DNA from: Timaviella obliquedivisa GSE-PSE-MK23-08B
Lineage (GTDB): Bacteria; Cyanobacteriota; Cyanobacteriia; Elainellales; Elainellaceae
Direction of reading: 5' to 3'
Length of the DNA: 64,000 nucleotides
Assembly (NCBI GenBank): GCA_019358855.1
Contig: JAHHII010000001.1
Span: 496,001-560,000 of the forward strand
Part shown: positions 16,787-25,583 of the stretch, piece after piece
Layout: the number at the start of each line of letters is the position of its first letter
How positions within the stretch are numbered: the stretch's first letter is position 1
Program-made: the position numbers and the translations under genes
Notes under the pieces: generated by a model
Databases searched by the model: none
Told to the model about the DNA's origin: nothing
Seen by the model: only the letters and a program-made list of their open reading frames with translations

Positions 16787-17371
16787 TCAACCGAGAGTCC
16801 ATTTAAATAATTTAATGAGCGCTTTACGAAGTTCATTATCTTCATATTTCAGAAGTTCATTTGTATCCCTCGCTAGCCTCAATCGGATCGCATCTACTAC
16901 ATTTTTCAAAGACTTATTATCTTTCTTGAGTTCATCATTAGCTTCAAGTAGTTCGTTGTTATTTGAAGTTAGATGACCAACCCGAATCTCCAACTCCAGG
17001 TTCTCAGAAGATAAGCCCTGAATTTGAGATTCTAGAGTTTTCTTTTCCTGCTCTAATTGTTGCTTCTTGCTTTCGAGCGTGGTCTTTGATGCCTCTATAT
17101 TTTTAATAGAAATTTCTAGCTCACGATACTCTGTTTTGACAGACTCCAGCTTACGTTCTGCTTGGCTACGCCTTAACCCAAGACTACGACTGCTATCACC
17201 TAATTCAGAATTTTTTTGAGCAAAAGATTTAATGAGTTTCGCAGCAGCCACTTCGCTATCAAGCATCTGGAGGATACTTTCACATTCCTGTGCGGTGAGT
17301 GGATCGCTTATGCCTTTATTAATGTCATGTTTTGACTTCAGAAGATCTTGCAACTCATTCTTAGATGCCAT
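16787..17371 (-). CDS. Coiled-coil protein, first gene of the HNH module
   Basis: A 194-residue protein made almost wholly of heptad-rich helix from about residue 50 to 175, with many Leu, Glu and Lys. A short N-terminal domain (ELQDLLKSKHDINKGI, LTAQECESILQMLD) and a C-terminal tail (ALIKLFKWTLG) flank it. No enzymatic motif is visible. It begins the minus-strand module that continues into the unknown protein and the HNH nuclease. SMC/Rad50-like coiled coils lack partners here because there is no ATPase head, so a sensor, scaffold or oligomerisation role is more likely. Confidence 0.7.
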   Translation of the reverse strand: MASKNELQDLLKSKHDINKGISDPLTAQECESILQMLDSEVAAAKLIKSFAQKNSELGDSSRSLGLRRSQAERKLESVKTEYRELEISIKNIEASKTTLESKKQQLEQEKKTLESQIQGLSSENLELEIRVGHLTSNNNELLEANDELKKDNKSLKNVVDAIRLRLARDTNELLKYEDNELRKALIKLFKWTLG

Positions 17372-17599
17372 TTTTATACCCTAATGAATCAAACTAATCT
17401 TGCTCAGCTGTAGCCCGATCGCCCCTCCACAGCCTCTATTGCGATTATCCTTGTTCCCTATTCTTCCCATGTCCAGTTTTTAGAGAGATTAGAAAACTTT
17501 TACTGTATCTTTATGCACGTTAATAACCTGCTAACTAAAAGCGACGATTGCCCCTAAGTCCAAGAGCGATCGCCGCCATACTTTCCTCAAAAACTTAAA

Positions 17600-17872
17600 T
17601 TAGTGATGTAACAAATGCCCTGCACTTTCTAGCAAATGCCCTACTCCCGTACCCACAGCCTCCACTCCTGCTTCAAACCCAGCCTCCACCGTTGCACTAG
17701 CAGGCTTAGAGGGATCAAGATACCCAACAGATTCCAAACCTTGCTCAACAACCGAAGGAGCAAGCAAATCATGCTGAATATTCCAGTCCTTCACTTTTCG
17801 CAAATTTTTGTATAGATAAAAGAATCCGATCGCTAGAGGAAATCCAATCAAGGGGAGGAGTAGGGCGTGCAT
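17600..17872 (-). CDS. Small single-pass membrane protein
   Basis: A 90-residue protein with one N-terminal transmembrane helix (LLLPLIGFPLAIGFFYLY) followed by a basic stretch and a soluble, Gly/Ala/Glu-rich C-terminal half ending HLLHH. The distribution of charge suggests the tail is cytoplasmic. I do not recognise the family. It has an ATG start and is alone between the HNH module and the HEPN remnant. A 228-bp gap upstream of the coiled-coil gene contains only HIP1-like sites. Confidence 0.6.
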   Translation of the reverse strand: MHALLLPLIGFPLAIGFFYLYKNLRKVKDWNIQHDLLAPSVVEQGLESVGYLDPSKPASATVEAGFEAGVEAVGTGVGHLLESAGHLLHH

Positions 17873-17961
17873 ATGAAGATTTCTCTTTCACTTTCCTCTC
17901 ATAATAGTGATTGTCATGAGCTTGATGAAAGTACCCTAGAGGATGGGAAAACCCAACCAAC

Positions 17962-18138
17962 TTATGCTTCAGGTAATGGAGCCAATAGGGGTTCTAGCTG
18001 ACTTAGTAGAGGAGATAGTTCTGAGCCAGCGATCGCCCACAAAATATCTTGATCGACCTCCTCATATCGATGGATCATAATATTGCGTAGGCTGGCAATT
18101 CGCTGCCAATCGATCGCCCGATGCGCTTGCCTAAATTC
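17962..18138 (-). pseudogene. C-terminal remnant of a HEPN (DUF86/HepT-like) RNase toxin
   Basis: The minus-strand frame from 18138 is open for 58 codons to a TAA at 17962 but follows directly on a stop and has no start codon. It reads as the C-terminal half of a HEPN toxin: WQRIASLRNIMIHRY contains the catalytic RX4-6H motif, followed by DQDILW and an LL-rich tail. The N-terminal half and the MNT partner are absent, and the fragment abuts the 3' end of the GH57 gene. It is a clear relic, too short for normal ORF calling. Confidence 0.75.
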
Positions 18139-18144
18139 TTAACT

Positions 18145-19734
18145 CTATAGAGGTCGATAAACTCGATAGTTTATCTCTGGGAAAATATTATCGATCGCCT
18201 CTACTTTCTCCAACCATCCTGAATCAATCTTCCCTGCCAAAATATCATCCCGAATCTTGTTAAACCGCTGCAAATGCGACTTAGTTCGTCGCACCGCATA
18301 CGGCACCATTGTCCCCGTCCGCATAATAAACGCCCAATCCGACGACTGCGCCAACAGCAACTCCCGTGCCGCCTGATTCAGCGATCGCCACTCCAACTCA
18401 TCCTCCGGCTCCCGCTTAGAAAGCTCAATCATCCGCTCAGCCGCCTTATGTAAATGCGGATAAATCCACGCATTCGTCTCATTCAACCAATATTCATGAA
18501 AGCCTCGGAAACCCCAACTCGATTGAGAAGGGCGACACACCTGCTGCGTAGGGTAGGCTTGCAAATAATCAGCCAAATGGGTCATAGCATACGTATTCTG
18601 GTCATGCCAAGTTTTGCGGAACAGATAGTCAATGAACCAAGGTCCTTCGTACCACCAATGCCCAAACAGTTCAGCATCATAAGGCGACACAATAATAGGC
18701 GGACGCTGCATCATATTGTGTAAATGCTCCACCTGCTGCACGCGGTTGTACATAAAATTGCCTGCGTGCTCCGCTGCCTTTTCCTTTGCCCAGTAAGGAT
18801 CGTAGAGGCTCTTTTCGCTAAGCCCCAAACCTTTCCCCGTAATTTTGTGATATTTTACGCCCGTATTTTTTCTTTGCCCATTGGGCATGATGTAAGGGCG
18901 AATATATTCATATTCTGCATCCCAGCCTAAATCTCGATAGAACTCCCGGTACTCCGACGCGCCGGGATAGCCCACTTCAGAAGACCAGACCTGTTGCGAA
19001 GATTCATGATCTCTACCAAACGCAGCCACGCCACACTCAGTATAAATTGGAGCATAACTACCAAAACGTGGACGCGGGCGAGCATAGAGGATACCATGTC
19101 CGTCGGTGAGGAAGTAGCGCAGACCTGCATCTGCTAACATACGCTCTAATCCCTCAAAATAGGCGCACTCTGGTAGCCAAATTCCCTTAGGAGGTCGCCC
19201 AAAGCTTTGCTCGTAATGCTCACATGCCACCTGGATCTGTGCCCACACGGCTTGTGGATACATTTTCATCAATGGCAAATAACCGTGGGTTGCCCCACAG
19301 GTAATAATTTCTAAGTTGTTACTGTCAAGAAATTGTTTGAAAGCTGCCACTAAATCACGGTCATAACGCTCCCAAGTTTGGCGAACCTTGTTAAACTCTG
19401 TTGCGTAATACTCAGAAAGATACCGGAGGTGAGCATTTTGGCTATTATGTTCTACCTCCAGCTCCATTAGTTTTTGTAGTTGAGTGAGGTGATGATCGTA
19501 ACGTTCTTGTAGTAAGGGATCTCGCAGCATCGACACCAACGGCGGTGTCATACTCATGGTCATCTTGAAATCAATCCCATCCCGCTTTAGTTCCTCAAAG
19601 ACCTGAAGCAAGGGGATATACGTTTCTGTAATTGCCTCAAACAGCCACTCCTCCTCTAAAACGAAATCACTCTCTGGATGCCTTACAAAGGGTAGATGGG
19701 CGTGTAATACGAGGGCAAGATATCCAATACTCAT
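18145..19734 (-). CDS. GH57 1,4-alpha-glucan branching enzyme
   Basis: A 529-residue glycoside hydrolase family 57 protein of the branching-enzyme type. The N-terminal (beta/alpha)7 barrel has ALVLHAHLPFVRHP, the nucleophile Glu189 in GIWLPECAY and the acid/base Asp353 in PYDAELFGHWW. A C-terminal helical domain (about 420-529) contains WRSLNQAARELLLAQSSDWAF, typical of this subgroup. It forms alpha-1,6 branches in glycogen. It is a complement to the GH13 GlgB common in cyanobacteria. The ATG at 19734 begins MSIGYLALVL. A 9-bp tandem repeat lies just upstream. Confidence 0.93.
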   Translation of the reverse strand: MSIGYLALVLHAHLPFVRHPESDFVLEEEWLFEAITETYIPLLQVFEELKRDGIDFKMTMSMTPPLVSMLRDPLLQERYDHHLTQLQKLMELEVEHNSQNAHLRYLSEYYATEFNKVRQTWERYDRDLVAAFKQFLDSNNLEIITCGATHGYLPLMKMYPQAVWAQIQVACEHYEQSFGRPPKGIWLPECAYFEGLERMLADAGLRYFLTDGHGILYARPRPRFGSYAPIYTECGVAAFGRDHESSQQVWSSEVGYPGASEYREFYRDLGWDAEYEYIRPYIMPNGQRKNTGVKYHKITGKGLGLSEKSLYDPYWAKEKAAEHAGNFMYNRVQQVEHLHNMMQRPPIIVSPYDAELFGHWWYEGPWFIDYLFRKTWHDQNTYAMTHLADYLQAYPTQQVCRPSQSSWGFRGFHEYWLNETNAWIYPHLHKAAERMIELSKREPEDELEWRSLNQAARELLLAQSSDWAFIMRTGTMVPYAVRRTKSHLQRFNKIRDDILAGKIDSGWLEKVEAIDNIFPEINYRVYRPL

Positions 19735-19750
19735 AGGGTTGAGGTATAAC

Positions 19751-19777
19751 GTGAGGGGCGTGAGGGGCGTGAGGGGC
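19751..19777. repeat. Three tandem copies of a 9-bp unit
   Basis: GTGAGGGGC repeated three times immediately upstream of the GH57 start. It lies in the 138-bp divergent promoter region with the acidic protein gene. Simple tandem repeats of this kind vary between strains; no function can be read. Confidence 0.75.
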
Positions 19778-19872
19778 TGTGGAGGGGAAATTGATGAGCG
19801 GGATCAGAGTTAAGTTATTGCCAAATTGTAAAGCAAAAGTTAAGCCAAAAGATTGATGCACCAAATTGAGTT

Positions 19873-22800
19873 ATGACACAGTCAAACCTTCTTGAATTGG
19901 CACAACAGGGTGATCCCCAGGCGATCGCCGCTCTAATGAATCAGTCGCTCCAACCTCGGGGCATGACTGCCACTGTCGAACGAATGGGCGATCGCCTTAG
20001 CGTGTTGCTAGAGGCAGATCAGGTTCCCAATCGTCAAACGTTAACGGCTTTTGTCCAGCGAGGCATTAGCAATCTGGGCATTGAATCGATTCGTTCGGTC
20101 AAAGTTTTGGGTCAACAATCGGGCACAAACCTCCCGGTCTGGACTCAAGACTTAACGCTGGAGCTACCGACTACAGCCGCCGATGCGATCGACGCTGTTA
20201 ATTTATCTCCCGCGATCGATTCTAGGGTGGATCTGCCTCTAACAGATACCACTGACGACGACGCCCTATGGATTGCCCCCTCTGATGAGCAATCCCAAGA
20301 TTCTCTGGCAGACCTGCTGGCAGATGAACCCACAGACGATCTTCAAGACTTATTTGATGACCAACCCGAAGAATTAGAAGTAGGAACAGGCGTTGACAAC
20401 CCGCTAGAAGACTTGCGCAGCATGTTTGGTGAGCAGTCAGAAGCAGATTTTCCACCCCTAGAAGAGTCATCTTTTAATGAAATAGATTTGAACAGCGGGG
20501 GTGGGTTTGAAAGTAACAGTCTGCAAGATTTATTTAAGGAAGACGCTGAAGTAGATTCCTCATCCCAATTTAGCGGGAGGTTCAATGAACCGACGGCTAC
20601 AGAATTTACCTTGGGTTTGAGCAACGATTTAGATAACGATTTAGATAATGATCTGGATGGTAATTTGGACAGTCTAGAGAGTGATCTAAGCAATGATCTA
20701 GGCTTAGAATTAAGCCACTCTGATAGCCTGGCGGATTTGTTTGGCGATCGGGCACCAGTGGAAGACTTAGGCATACTTGAAGAAATCCCTCCCAACGAAG
20801 AAGAGTTTCAAGAGTTGTTTGGGGAGACTGCTTCTGACCCAGCGTCTGATGTAGAAGCACTAGATGGTTTTTTAGAACAACCCTCACCTGAAGCGATCGC
20901 CCCTGAAACCTGGTCTCTACTAGACGAAGTTCCTGATCTAACTGAAAGAGCTAAGGCTGACGAGCAGCTGATGGACTTCTTGAGAGAACCTTCTGGGGGA
21001 GGTCAAGAGCCGTCTTTTAACGATACGTCTTTTACAATCGCGAATGAACAGTTGCTCAATCCCTCCGATCAAGAACTTTCAGACTTATCGTTTCTAGAAG
21101 AGTCTTCTTCAGAGAGAACCTTTCTGAGTGAACTGAGTGAATCAGATGAAGATTCTTTACTAGACTTTTTAGATCAAGAATCTGAGCAGCCTGAAGACCA
21201 TTTGGGTGAAAGGTTTGCAGGATCTGAGGCAGAGGTTTCTAAGCCAATGTTATTCAATGAGCCACGGGATCAGCCCACGTCTTTAGGTGACATTGAATTG
21301 GTTGAAGAGCCACTGTTGTTCAATGAGTTCGGTGACGAACCCATGTCCTTCGAGAGCGCTGAATCTGAGAGCGCTGAATCTGAGAGCGCTGAATCGATCA
21401 ATGAACCGCTATTGTTCGACGAGCCGCGCAATGAGCAAGAGCCTCTTGGCAATGCTGAATTAGTCGAAGAGCCGCTGTTGTTCAATGAGCTTAGTGATGA
21501 GCCCGCGTCTTTTGAGAGCGTTGAACCGACCAACGAACCGCTGTTGTTCGACGAGCATGATCGTGAGTCTGTGTTGTTTGAGAGCGCTGGATTAGTTAGT
21601 GAGCCGCTGTTATTTGATGAGCTTATTAACGAGCCTGTGCCTTTTGAGAGCGCCATATCGATCGATGAGCCACAGGATCAGCCTGAGTCTCCTGAAGGCA
21701 GTGAGTTAGTTTCCGAACCACTGTTGTTCGATGAGCCGCTGTTATTTGATGAGCCACAGGATCAGCCCATGTCTTTCGATGACATTGAAACTGATGAGCC
21801 AGTGTCTTTCTCTGAGTTCTCTGAACCAGAGCCGTCCCTTACAGGCACCTCAATTAACCCGGTCAGAAGTTTTCAAGAGCAGCAAGCCCTTGCTGACTTC
21901 TTTGCTGATGATCCGTTAGCAGATTTCTTACCCCAATCTGTTCAACCTCCTGGGGAAGAATTCCTTGAGGGCGGCTTGTCTGAACCGATGGCGGCAGCAA
22001 CGGCTCAGGATTATTTTGACTCACCAGAGCCGAGTCCTGACTTCCGAACCGATAACTTAAATTCTGTCCCCCCCCTTCTACCCGATTTGGAAGATGATCA
22101 AGATTTCCTGAACCCAATACTTCAACCCGCAGCGCCAACCGATTTATTCCTAGAGCGGATGGATAGCTTAGAAGCTGAGTTCCCTCGGGATTTTCAACAA
22201 GATTTTCAAGCCGATCCATTGGAGCAACTCGATCGCAATTTCTTAGGCGATGATGACAGGGCTTCTTTAGATAGTTGGGATGGAGCACTTGAAAACCCAC
22301 TTCCCGATGTTGAGGTTAACCAGGCTGATACAATCTCGTCGCTAGAAAGTCTCACTGATGACTCAGATCTCCTGAACTTTCCAACCCAGGCTTTATCTGA
22401 AGAACCGTCCTTCGATCGGTACGCTGAAGCAGAACCTCATGCTTTGCCAGAGTCTCTACCCAACCGCTGGGATCTGGACTCGGATGATGAACCCACGGCG
22501 ATCGAAAACCCATTGCCGCCTGTTGTAAGATTTGGAGAATCACCCAGAGCAGGTGCTTTGGAGGACTTGACCATCAGTTTGCCCAATTTGCCAGATGACG
22601 GCTATGAGCAACCTGTGGCATATCCCTCTTTGAATGATCCCACTCAAGCTCCGCCCCAGCCCAAAGGTTCGCCTTGGATTTTTCCTCTGGTACTCTTTGG
22701 CTTAACAGGATGGATCTTGGCATTGATTGGACTCTCCTACTGGTTGAAAGACCGAGATACCACGCAACCCCCCATCGTGCAGCCGTCTACGGCTCCAGAG

Positions 22801-22902
22801 CCCTCAGTTCCCTTAGCTCCAGCTTCGCCTTCCTCGGCGTTGCCAAGCTCTGAAGATTCTGCGGCATTACCCGAAAATCTAGATTGGATGGCAGTTGATT
22901 AA
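19873..22902 (+). CDS. Large acidic repeat protein with C-terminal membrane anchor
   Basis: A 1009-residue protein. The first 95 residues form a conserved cyanobacterial domain (LLELAQQGDPQAIAALMNQSL, then TLTAFVQRGISNLGIESI). Residues 130-930 are very acidic and low-complexity, rich in Asp, Glu, Ser, Leu and Phe, with recurrent EPLLF(D/N)E units around 455-640 and a short ESAESESAES run. A transmembrane helix follows (about 933-957), then a Pro/Ser-rich tail. The long linker is probably cytoplasmic and the tail periplasmic. The protein is unlike any enzyme; a scaffold, sensor or condensate-forming role is an inference. A strong terminator follows. Confidence 0.75.
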   Translation: MTQSNLLELAQQGDPQAIAALMNQSLQPRGMTATVERMGDRLSVLLEADQVPNRQTLTAFVQRGISNLGIESIRSVKVLGQQSGTNLPVWTQDLTLELPTTAADAIDAVNLSPAIDSRVDLPLTDTTDDDALWIAPSDEQSQDSLADLLADEPTDDLQDLFDDQPEELEVGTGVDNPLEDLRSMFGEQSEADFPPLEESSFNEIDLNSGGGFESNSLQDLFKEDAEVDSSSQFSGRFNEPTATEFTLGLSNDLDNDLDNDLDGNLDSLESDLSNDLGLELSHSDSLADLFGDRAPVEDLGILEEIPPNEEEFQELFGETASDPASDVEALDGFLEQPSPEAIAPETWSLLDEVPDLTERAKADEQLMDFLREPSGGGQEPSFNDTSFTIANEQLLNPSDQELSDLSFLEESSSERTFLSELSESDEDSLLDFLDQESEQPEDHLGERFAGSEAEVSKPMLFNEPRDQPTSLGDIELVEEPLLFNEFGDEPMSFESAESESAESESAESINEPLLFDEPRNEQEPLGNAELVEEPLLFNELSDEPASFESVEPTNEPLLFDEHDRESVLFESAGLVSEPLLFDELINEPVPFESAISIDEPQDQPESPEGSELVSEPLLFDEPLLFDEPQDQPMSFDDIETDEPVSFSEFSEPEPSLTGTSINPVRSFQEQQALADFFADDPLADFLPQSVQPPGEEFLEGGLSEPMAAATAQDYFDSPEPSPDFRTDNLNSVPPLLPDLEDDQDFLNPILQPAAPTDLFLERMDSLEAEFPRDFQQDFQADPLEQLDRNFLGDDDRASLDSWDGALENPLPDVEVNQADTISSLESLTDDSDLLNFPTQALSEEPSFDRYAEAEPHALPESLPNRWDLDSDDEPTAIENPLPPVVRFGESPRAGALEDLTISLPNLPDDGYEQPVAYPSLNDPTQAPPQPKGSPWIFPLVLFGLTGWILALIGLSYWLKDRDTTQPPIVQPSTAPEPSVPLAPASPSSALPSSEDSAALPENLDWMAVD

Positions 22903-22918
22903 TTCTTAATTTGCTGAG

Positions 22919-22969
22919 CGGCGCAGGTTTTACGGTAGATTTCTACTCTAAAATCCGCGCCGTTTTTTT
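22919..22969 (+). terminator. Rho-independent terminator
   Basis: CGGCGC...TTTTA pairs with TAAAA...GCGCCG around a short loop and is followed by seven T. It starts 17 bp after the acidic protein's stop. The rest of the 332-bp gap to the next gene holds a near-palindrome at 23054-23076 (GGAAGCTT-CAC-AAGCTTTCC) and nothing else clear. Confidence 0.85.
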
Positions 22970-23234
22970 GTGGTTTAACTCAGTAAAACGTTATGAACAC
23001 TAACCCCAATGAGAGGACAATGAAAGGATAAGTTATGAGTATTCGATGGCTTAATGGAAGCTTCACAAGCTTTCCATAAAAAATAAGCTGGAAGACTTCC
23101 GTTTTCGCAGATTTGTTGTATCGTTATCACTCAATCTCATACGCTCAACCTCACAACTGTAAGGGCTGTATAATCGGCATATCTTTTCAGTACGTTGATG
23201 TAGTCAGGGTTAATTAAGCCACTTTATTACCATT

Positions 23235-25241
23235 ATGATGTTGCCAAAAAAAGATGCTCCGGTAGTTGCGATCGCACTACTGCTTGCCCTCACCAATGCC
23301 CCCAAAACCTTTGCGGCATCTTGGAATCTTCAGTGGGTAGGCACAAGCGCTAATCTTGCGACGTTTCCCCTTCCAACCAGTGTGCCCAATGGTACTGCTG
23401 TTAAAATTGCGAGTTCCAGCGGTATGGCAGCCATTAGCCAAGCGCTGAAGCAAGGATTTGAAGGGAAGTTTCCAGGTTCGGCGATCGCTTCTGAAACCAG
23501 TGATGCTAACACTGCTATTAAACAACTGCTTGATGGCAAGGTTGATTTGGCGGCAATTAGTCGCCCCCTGACCGCTAATGAAAAAGCGGCAGGGTTGGTC
23601 GATGTGCCAGTTAGCCGTGACAAGATCGCGGTTGTTGTGAATGCTAACAATTCCTTTAAAGGGGAATTGACTGACGAACAATTTGCCAAGATTTTTCGGG
23701 GTGAAATCACCAATTGGTCGCAAATTGGCGGTCAACCAGGTGCTATTCGGGTGATCGATCGCCCCGAAACCAGCGATTTACGTCAATCCTTTCAGGGCTA
23801 TCCTATATTTGCTGGCAACTTTGCTACAGGTTCAAATGCAGTAGCACTATCGCAGGATAGTACCGACGAAATGCTAAAGACGCTAGACGCTAATAGCATT
23901 AGCTATGCCACCGCCAGGCAGGTTCTAGACAAACCCGGTGTGCGCGTTATTTCGATGTGGGGGACTCCTCCTACCGACCCACGCTATCCTTTTTCTCAGC
24001 CTTTCACCTACGTTTACAAAGGTCAAAACCCTACTCCAGCAGTACAATCCTTCCTCGGATATGCATCTGCTCCGGAAGCCCAACCTGCCATTGAGCAGGC
24101 AAAAACAGCAGCGATCGCCCCTGTGGTTACTGCTCCGCCATCGCCTGCCTCATCGCCTGCCTCATCGCCTACAGAGGGTTTAGTGGCAAGTCCGTCAGCA
24201 GCAGTCTCTCCGACTACTCCTGTTTCTCCAGCCGTTACCCCTTCGGGCGCAGATCAGGGTGCAACAGCACTTGTTCCAGGCGCTGAACCTGCTGCTACAG
24301 ACTGGAGTTTGCCATCTTGGATTTGGTGGCTGTTGCCCCTTGGGTTGCTGGTGCTATTGCTGGGCTGGTTGTTTGGCGATCGTCGGACTGAAGAAGATCC
24401 TGAACTCATCGCCGAGGGCGGTAGTCCTCCAGATCTCGAGGACTTTGGCAGCAGGTCAACAGCCGGATTTGCAGACAGCACCTTAGGTTCAGGGGGTGCA
24501 GCAGTGGATTATTCTGGAAATACACCTGAACCTGGAGTAAGCAGTTTTTCTAACTTTGCAGAAGATACGCCTGTTAGGGCAGACAATGTCGCTGTACCAG
24601 ATGAGAATAGGTTCACCGGACTGTGGGGCGATACGTCTGATTCAGTCCCAGACTCCGCAGGCAGAGAGGATGCTCCTTTGTCAGGCGATAATTCCTTCTC
24701 TGGATTATTTGGCGAGGCTTCTGACATGACAGGAAATGACCTGGAGTTGGGTGATGAGACTAACTTCGGGGGCACTTCAGATAGGACGGGTATGAATATC
24801 GAAGGAGGCGCGATCGCGGGTGGTGCGGCAATGGCGGCGGGTGCAGCGGCTACCGCTGGATCTACATTTTCAGGCGGCACAGATGCACCCGTAAGTCCGC
24901 TTACCGCAGGCACTAACCGCATCGTACTGGTTCCCCGCGAACCCCATCGTGCTCACGTTTACTGGGAAATTCCTAATGCTTACAAAGATGCCATTCGACA
25001 AAAAGGTGGCGAGCATCTGGCTCTGCGGCTGTATGACGTGACAGGACTGGATTTGAGCTATCAAACGCCCCATAGTGTCCAGCAGTTTGATTGTGGCGAA
25101 CTTGCCCGTGATCAAGATATCCCAATAGAGCAAAGCGATCGCGATTACATTGCCGAGATTGGGTATCTGACGGCTGACCAACGCTGGCTTAGAATGGCGC
25201 GATCGGCAGTCGTGAGAGTGCCCTCAGTCGAAGGCTACTAA
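23235..25241 (+). CDS. PstS-like solute-binding domain fused to DUF4912 across a membrane helix
   Basis: A 668-residue protein. A signal peptide (about 1-27, ending TFAAS) leads to a phosphate-binding-like periplasmic domain (about 50-285; TAVKIASSSG, EITNWSQIGG). A Pro/Ala linker and a transmembrane helix follow (about 357-380, WIWWLLPLGLLVLLLGWLF), then a Gly/Ala-rich linker, then DUF4912 (about 559-662; PREPHRAHVYWEIP). The topology puts ligand binding outside and DUF4912 inside, suggestive of a receptor rather than a transport component; no Pst permease genes are nearby. Whether it binds phosphate is unknown. A start at the second ATG (23238) is equally possible. Confidence 0.85.
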   Translation: MMLPKKDAPVVAIALLLALTNAPKTFAASWNLQWVGTSANLATFPLPTSVPNGTAVKIASSSGMAAISQALKQGFEGKFPGSAIASETSDANTAIKQLLDGKVDLAAISRPLTANEKAAGLVDVPVSRDKIAVVVNANNSFKGELTDEQFAKIFRGEITNWSQIGGQPGAIRVIDRPETSDLRQSFQGYPIFAGNFATGSNAVALSQDSTDEMLKTLDANSISYATARQVLDKPGVRVISMWGTPPTDPRYPFSQPFTYVYKGQNPTPAVQSFLGYASAPEAQPAIEQAKTAAIAPVVTAPPSPASSPASSPTEGLVASPSAAVSPTTPVSPAVTPSGADQGATALVPGAEPAATDWSLPSWIWWLLPLGLLVLLLGWLFGDRRTEEDPELIAEGGSPPDLEDFGSRSTAGFADSTLGSGGAAVDYSGNTPEPGVSSFSNFAEDTPVRADNVAVPDENRFTGLWGDTSDSVPDSAGREDAPLSGDNSFSGLFGEASDMTGNDLELGDETNFGGTSDRTGMNIEGGAIAGGAAMAAGAAATAGSTFSGGTDAPVSPLTAGTNRIVLVPREPHRAHVYWEIPNAYKDAIRQKGGEHLALRLYDVTGLDLSYQTPHSVQQFDCGELARDQDIPIEQSDRDYIAEIGYLTADQRWLRMARSAVVRVPSVEGY

Positions 25242-25275
25242 CTTCTTATTTGCTTAAACTGATCTGCTCAAAGCC

Positions 25276-25311
25276 AATCCCCTCGCCTCTAAAAGAGTTG
25301 GGGGGATTTTT
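25276..25311 (+). terminator. Rho-independent terminator
   Basis: AATCCCCTCGCCTCT pairs imperfectly with AGAGTTGGGGGGATT over an AAAA loop and is followed by five T. It ends the PstS-like/DUF4912 gene. Confidence 0.75.
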
Positions 25312-25368
25312 GGTGTTGGTCTGTAGCTGAAATTCCATGAATTAGGGAGTGAGGGAGAGCAAAAAGAA

Positions 25369-25521
25369 ATGTCATTCAGCGCTTATAAAGCAGCCAGAGC
25401 CGTGGTCAAAGATTTTCAAATTGTTTATGGCGAAGCCATTTTTATTGTTGAAAATCCTGTCACAACTAATCTCTATTTTCAAGGGAATTTAGAAGAACTT
25501 CAGCTTGAACAAGCGCCTTGA
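25369..25521 (+). CDS. Small hypothetical ORF, possibly a gene fragment
   Basis: A 50-residue frame starting MSFSAYKAARAVV at an ATG 11 bases after GGGAGAG. The N-terminal part (VKDFQIVYGEAIFIV) is well-folded in character, while the end (LEELQLEQAP) is abrupt. I have an impression of similarity to the N terminus of a short cyanobacterial protein, which would make this a truncated copy. It lies between two terminated genes and has no partner. Confidence 0.4.
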   Translation: MSFSAYKAARAVVKDFQIVYGEAIFIVENPVTTNLYFQGNLEELQLEQAP

Positions 25522-25583
25522 AAGAACCCTGACCTCAACAATCAGCCAAGGCTCCGAAGCTGGTTAGGGTTCCGAAGATAGTT

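Noticed and set aside
20343-20795. Serine/leucine-rich minus-strand frames under the acidic protein gene
   Set aside because: These are shadows of acidic codons read in reverse, with no ribosome binding site or family motif.
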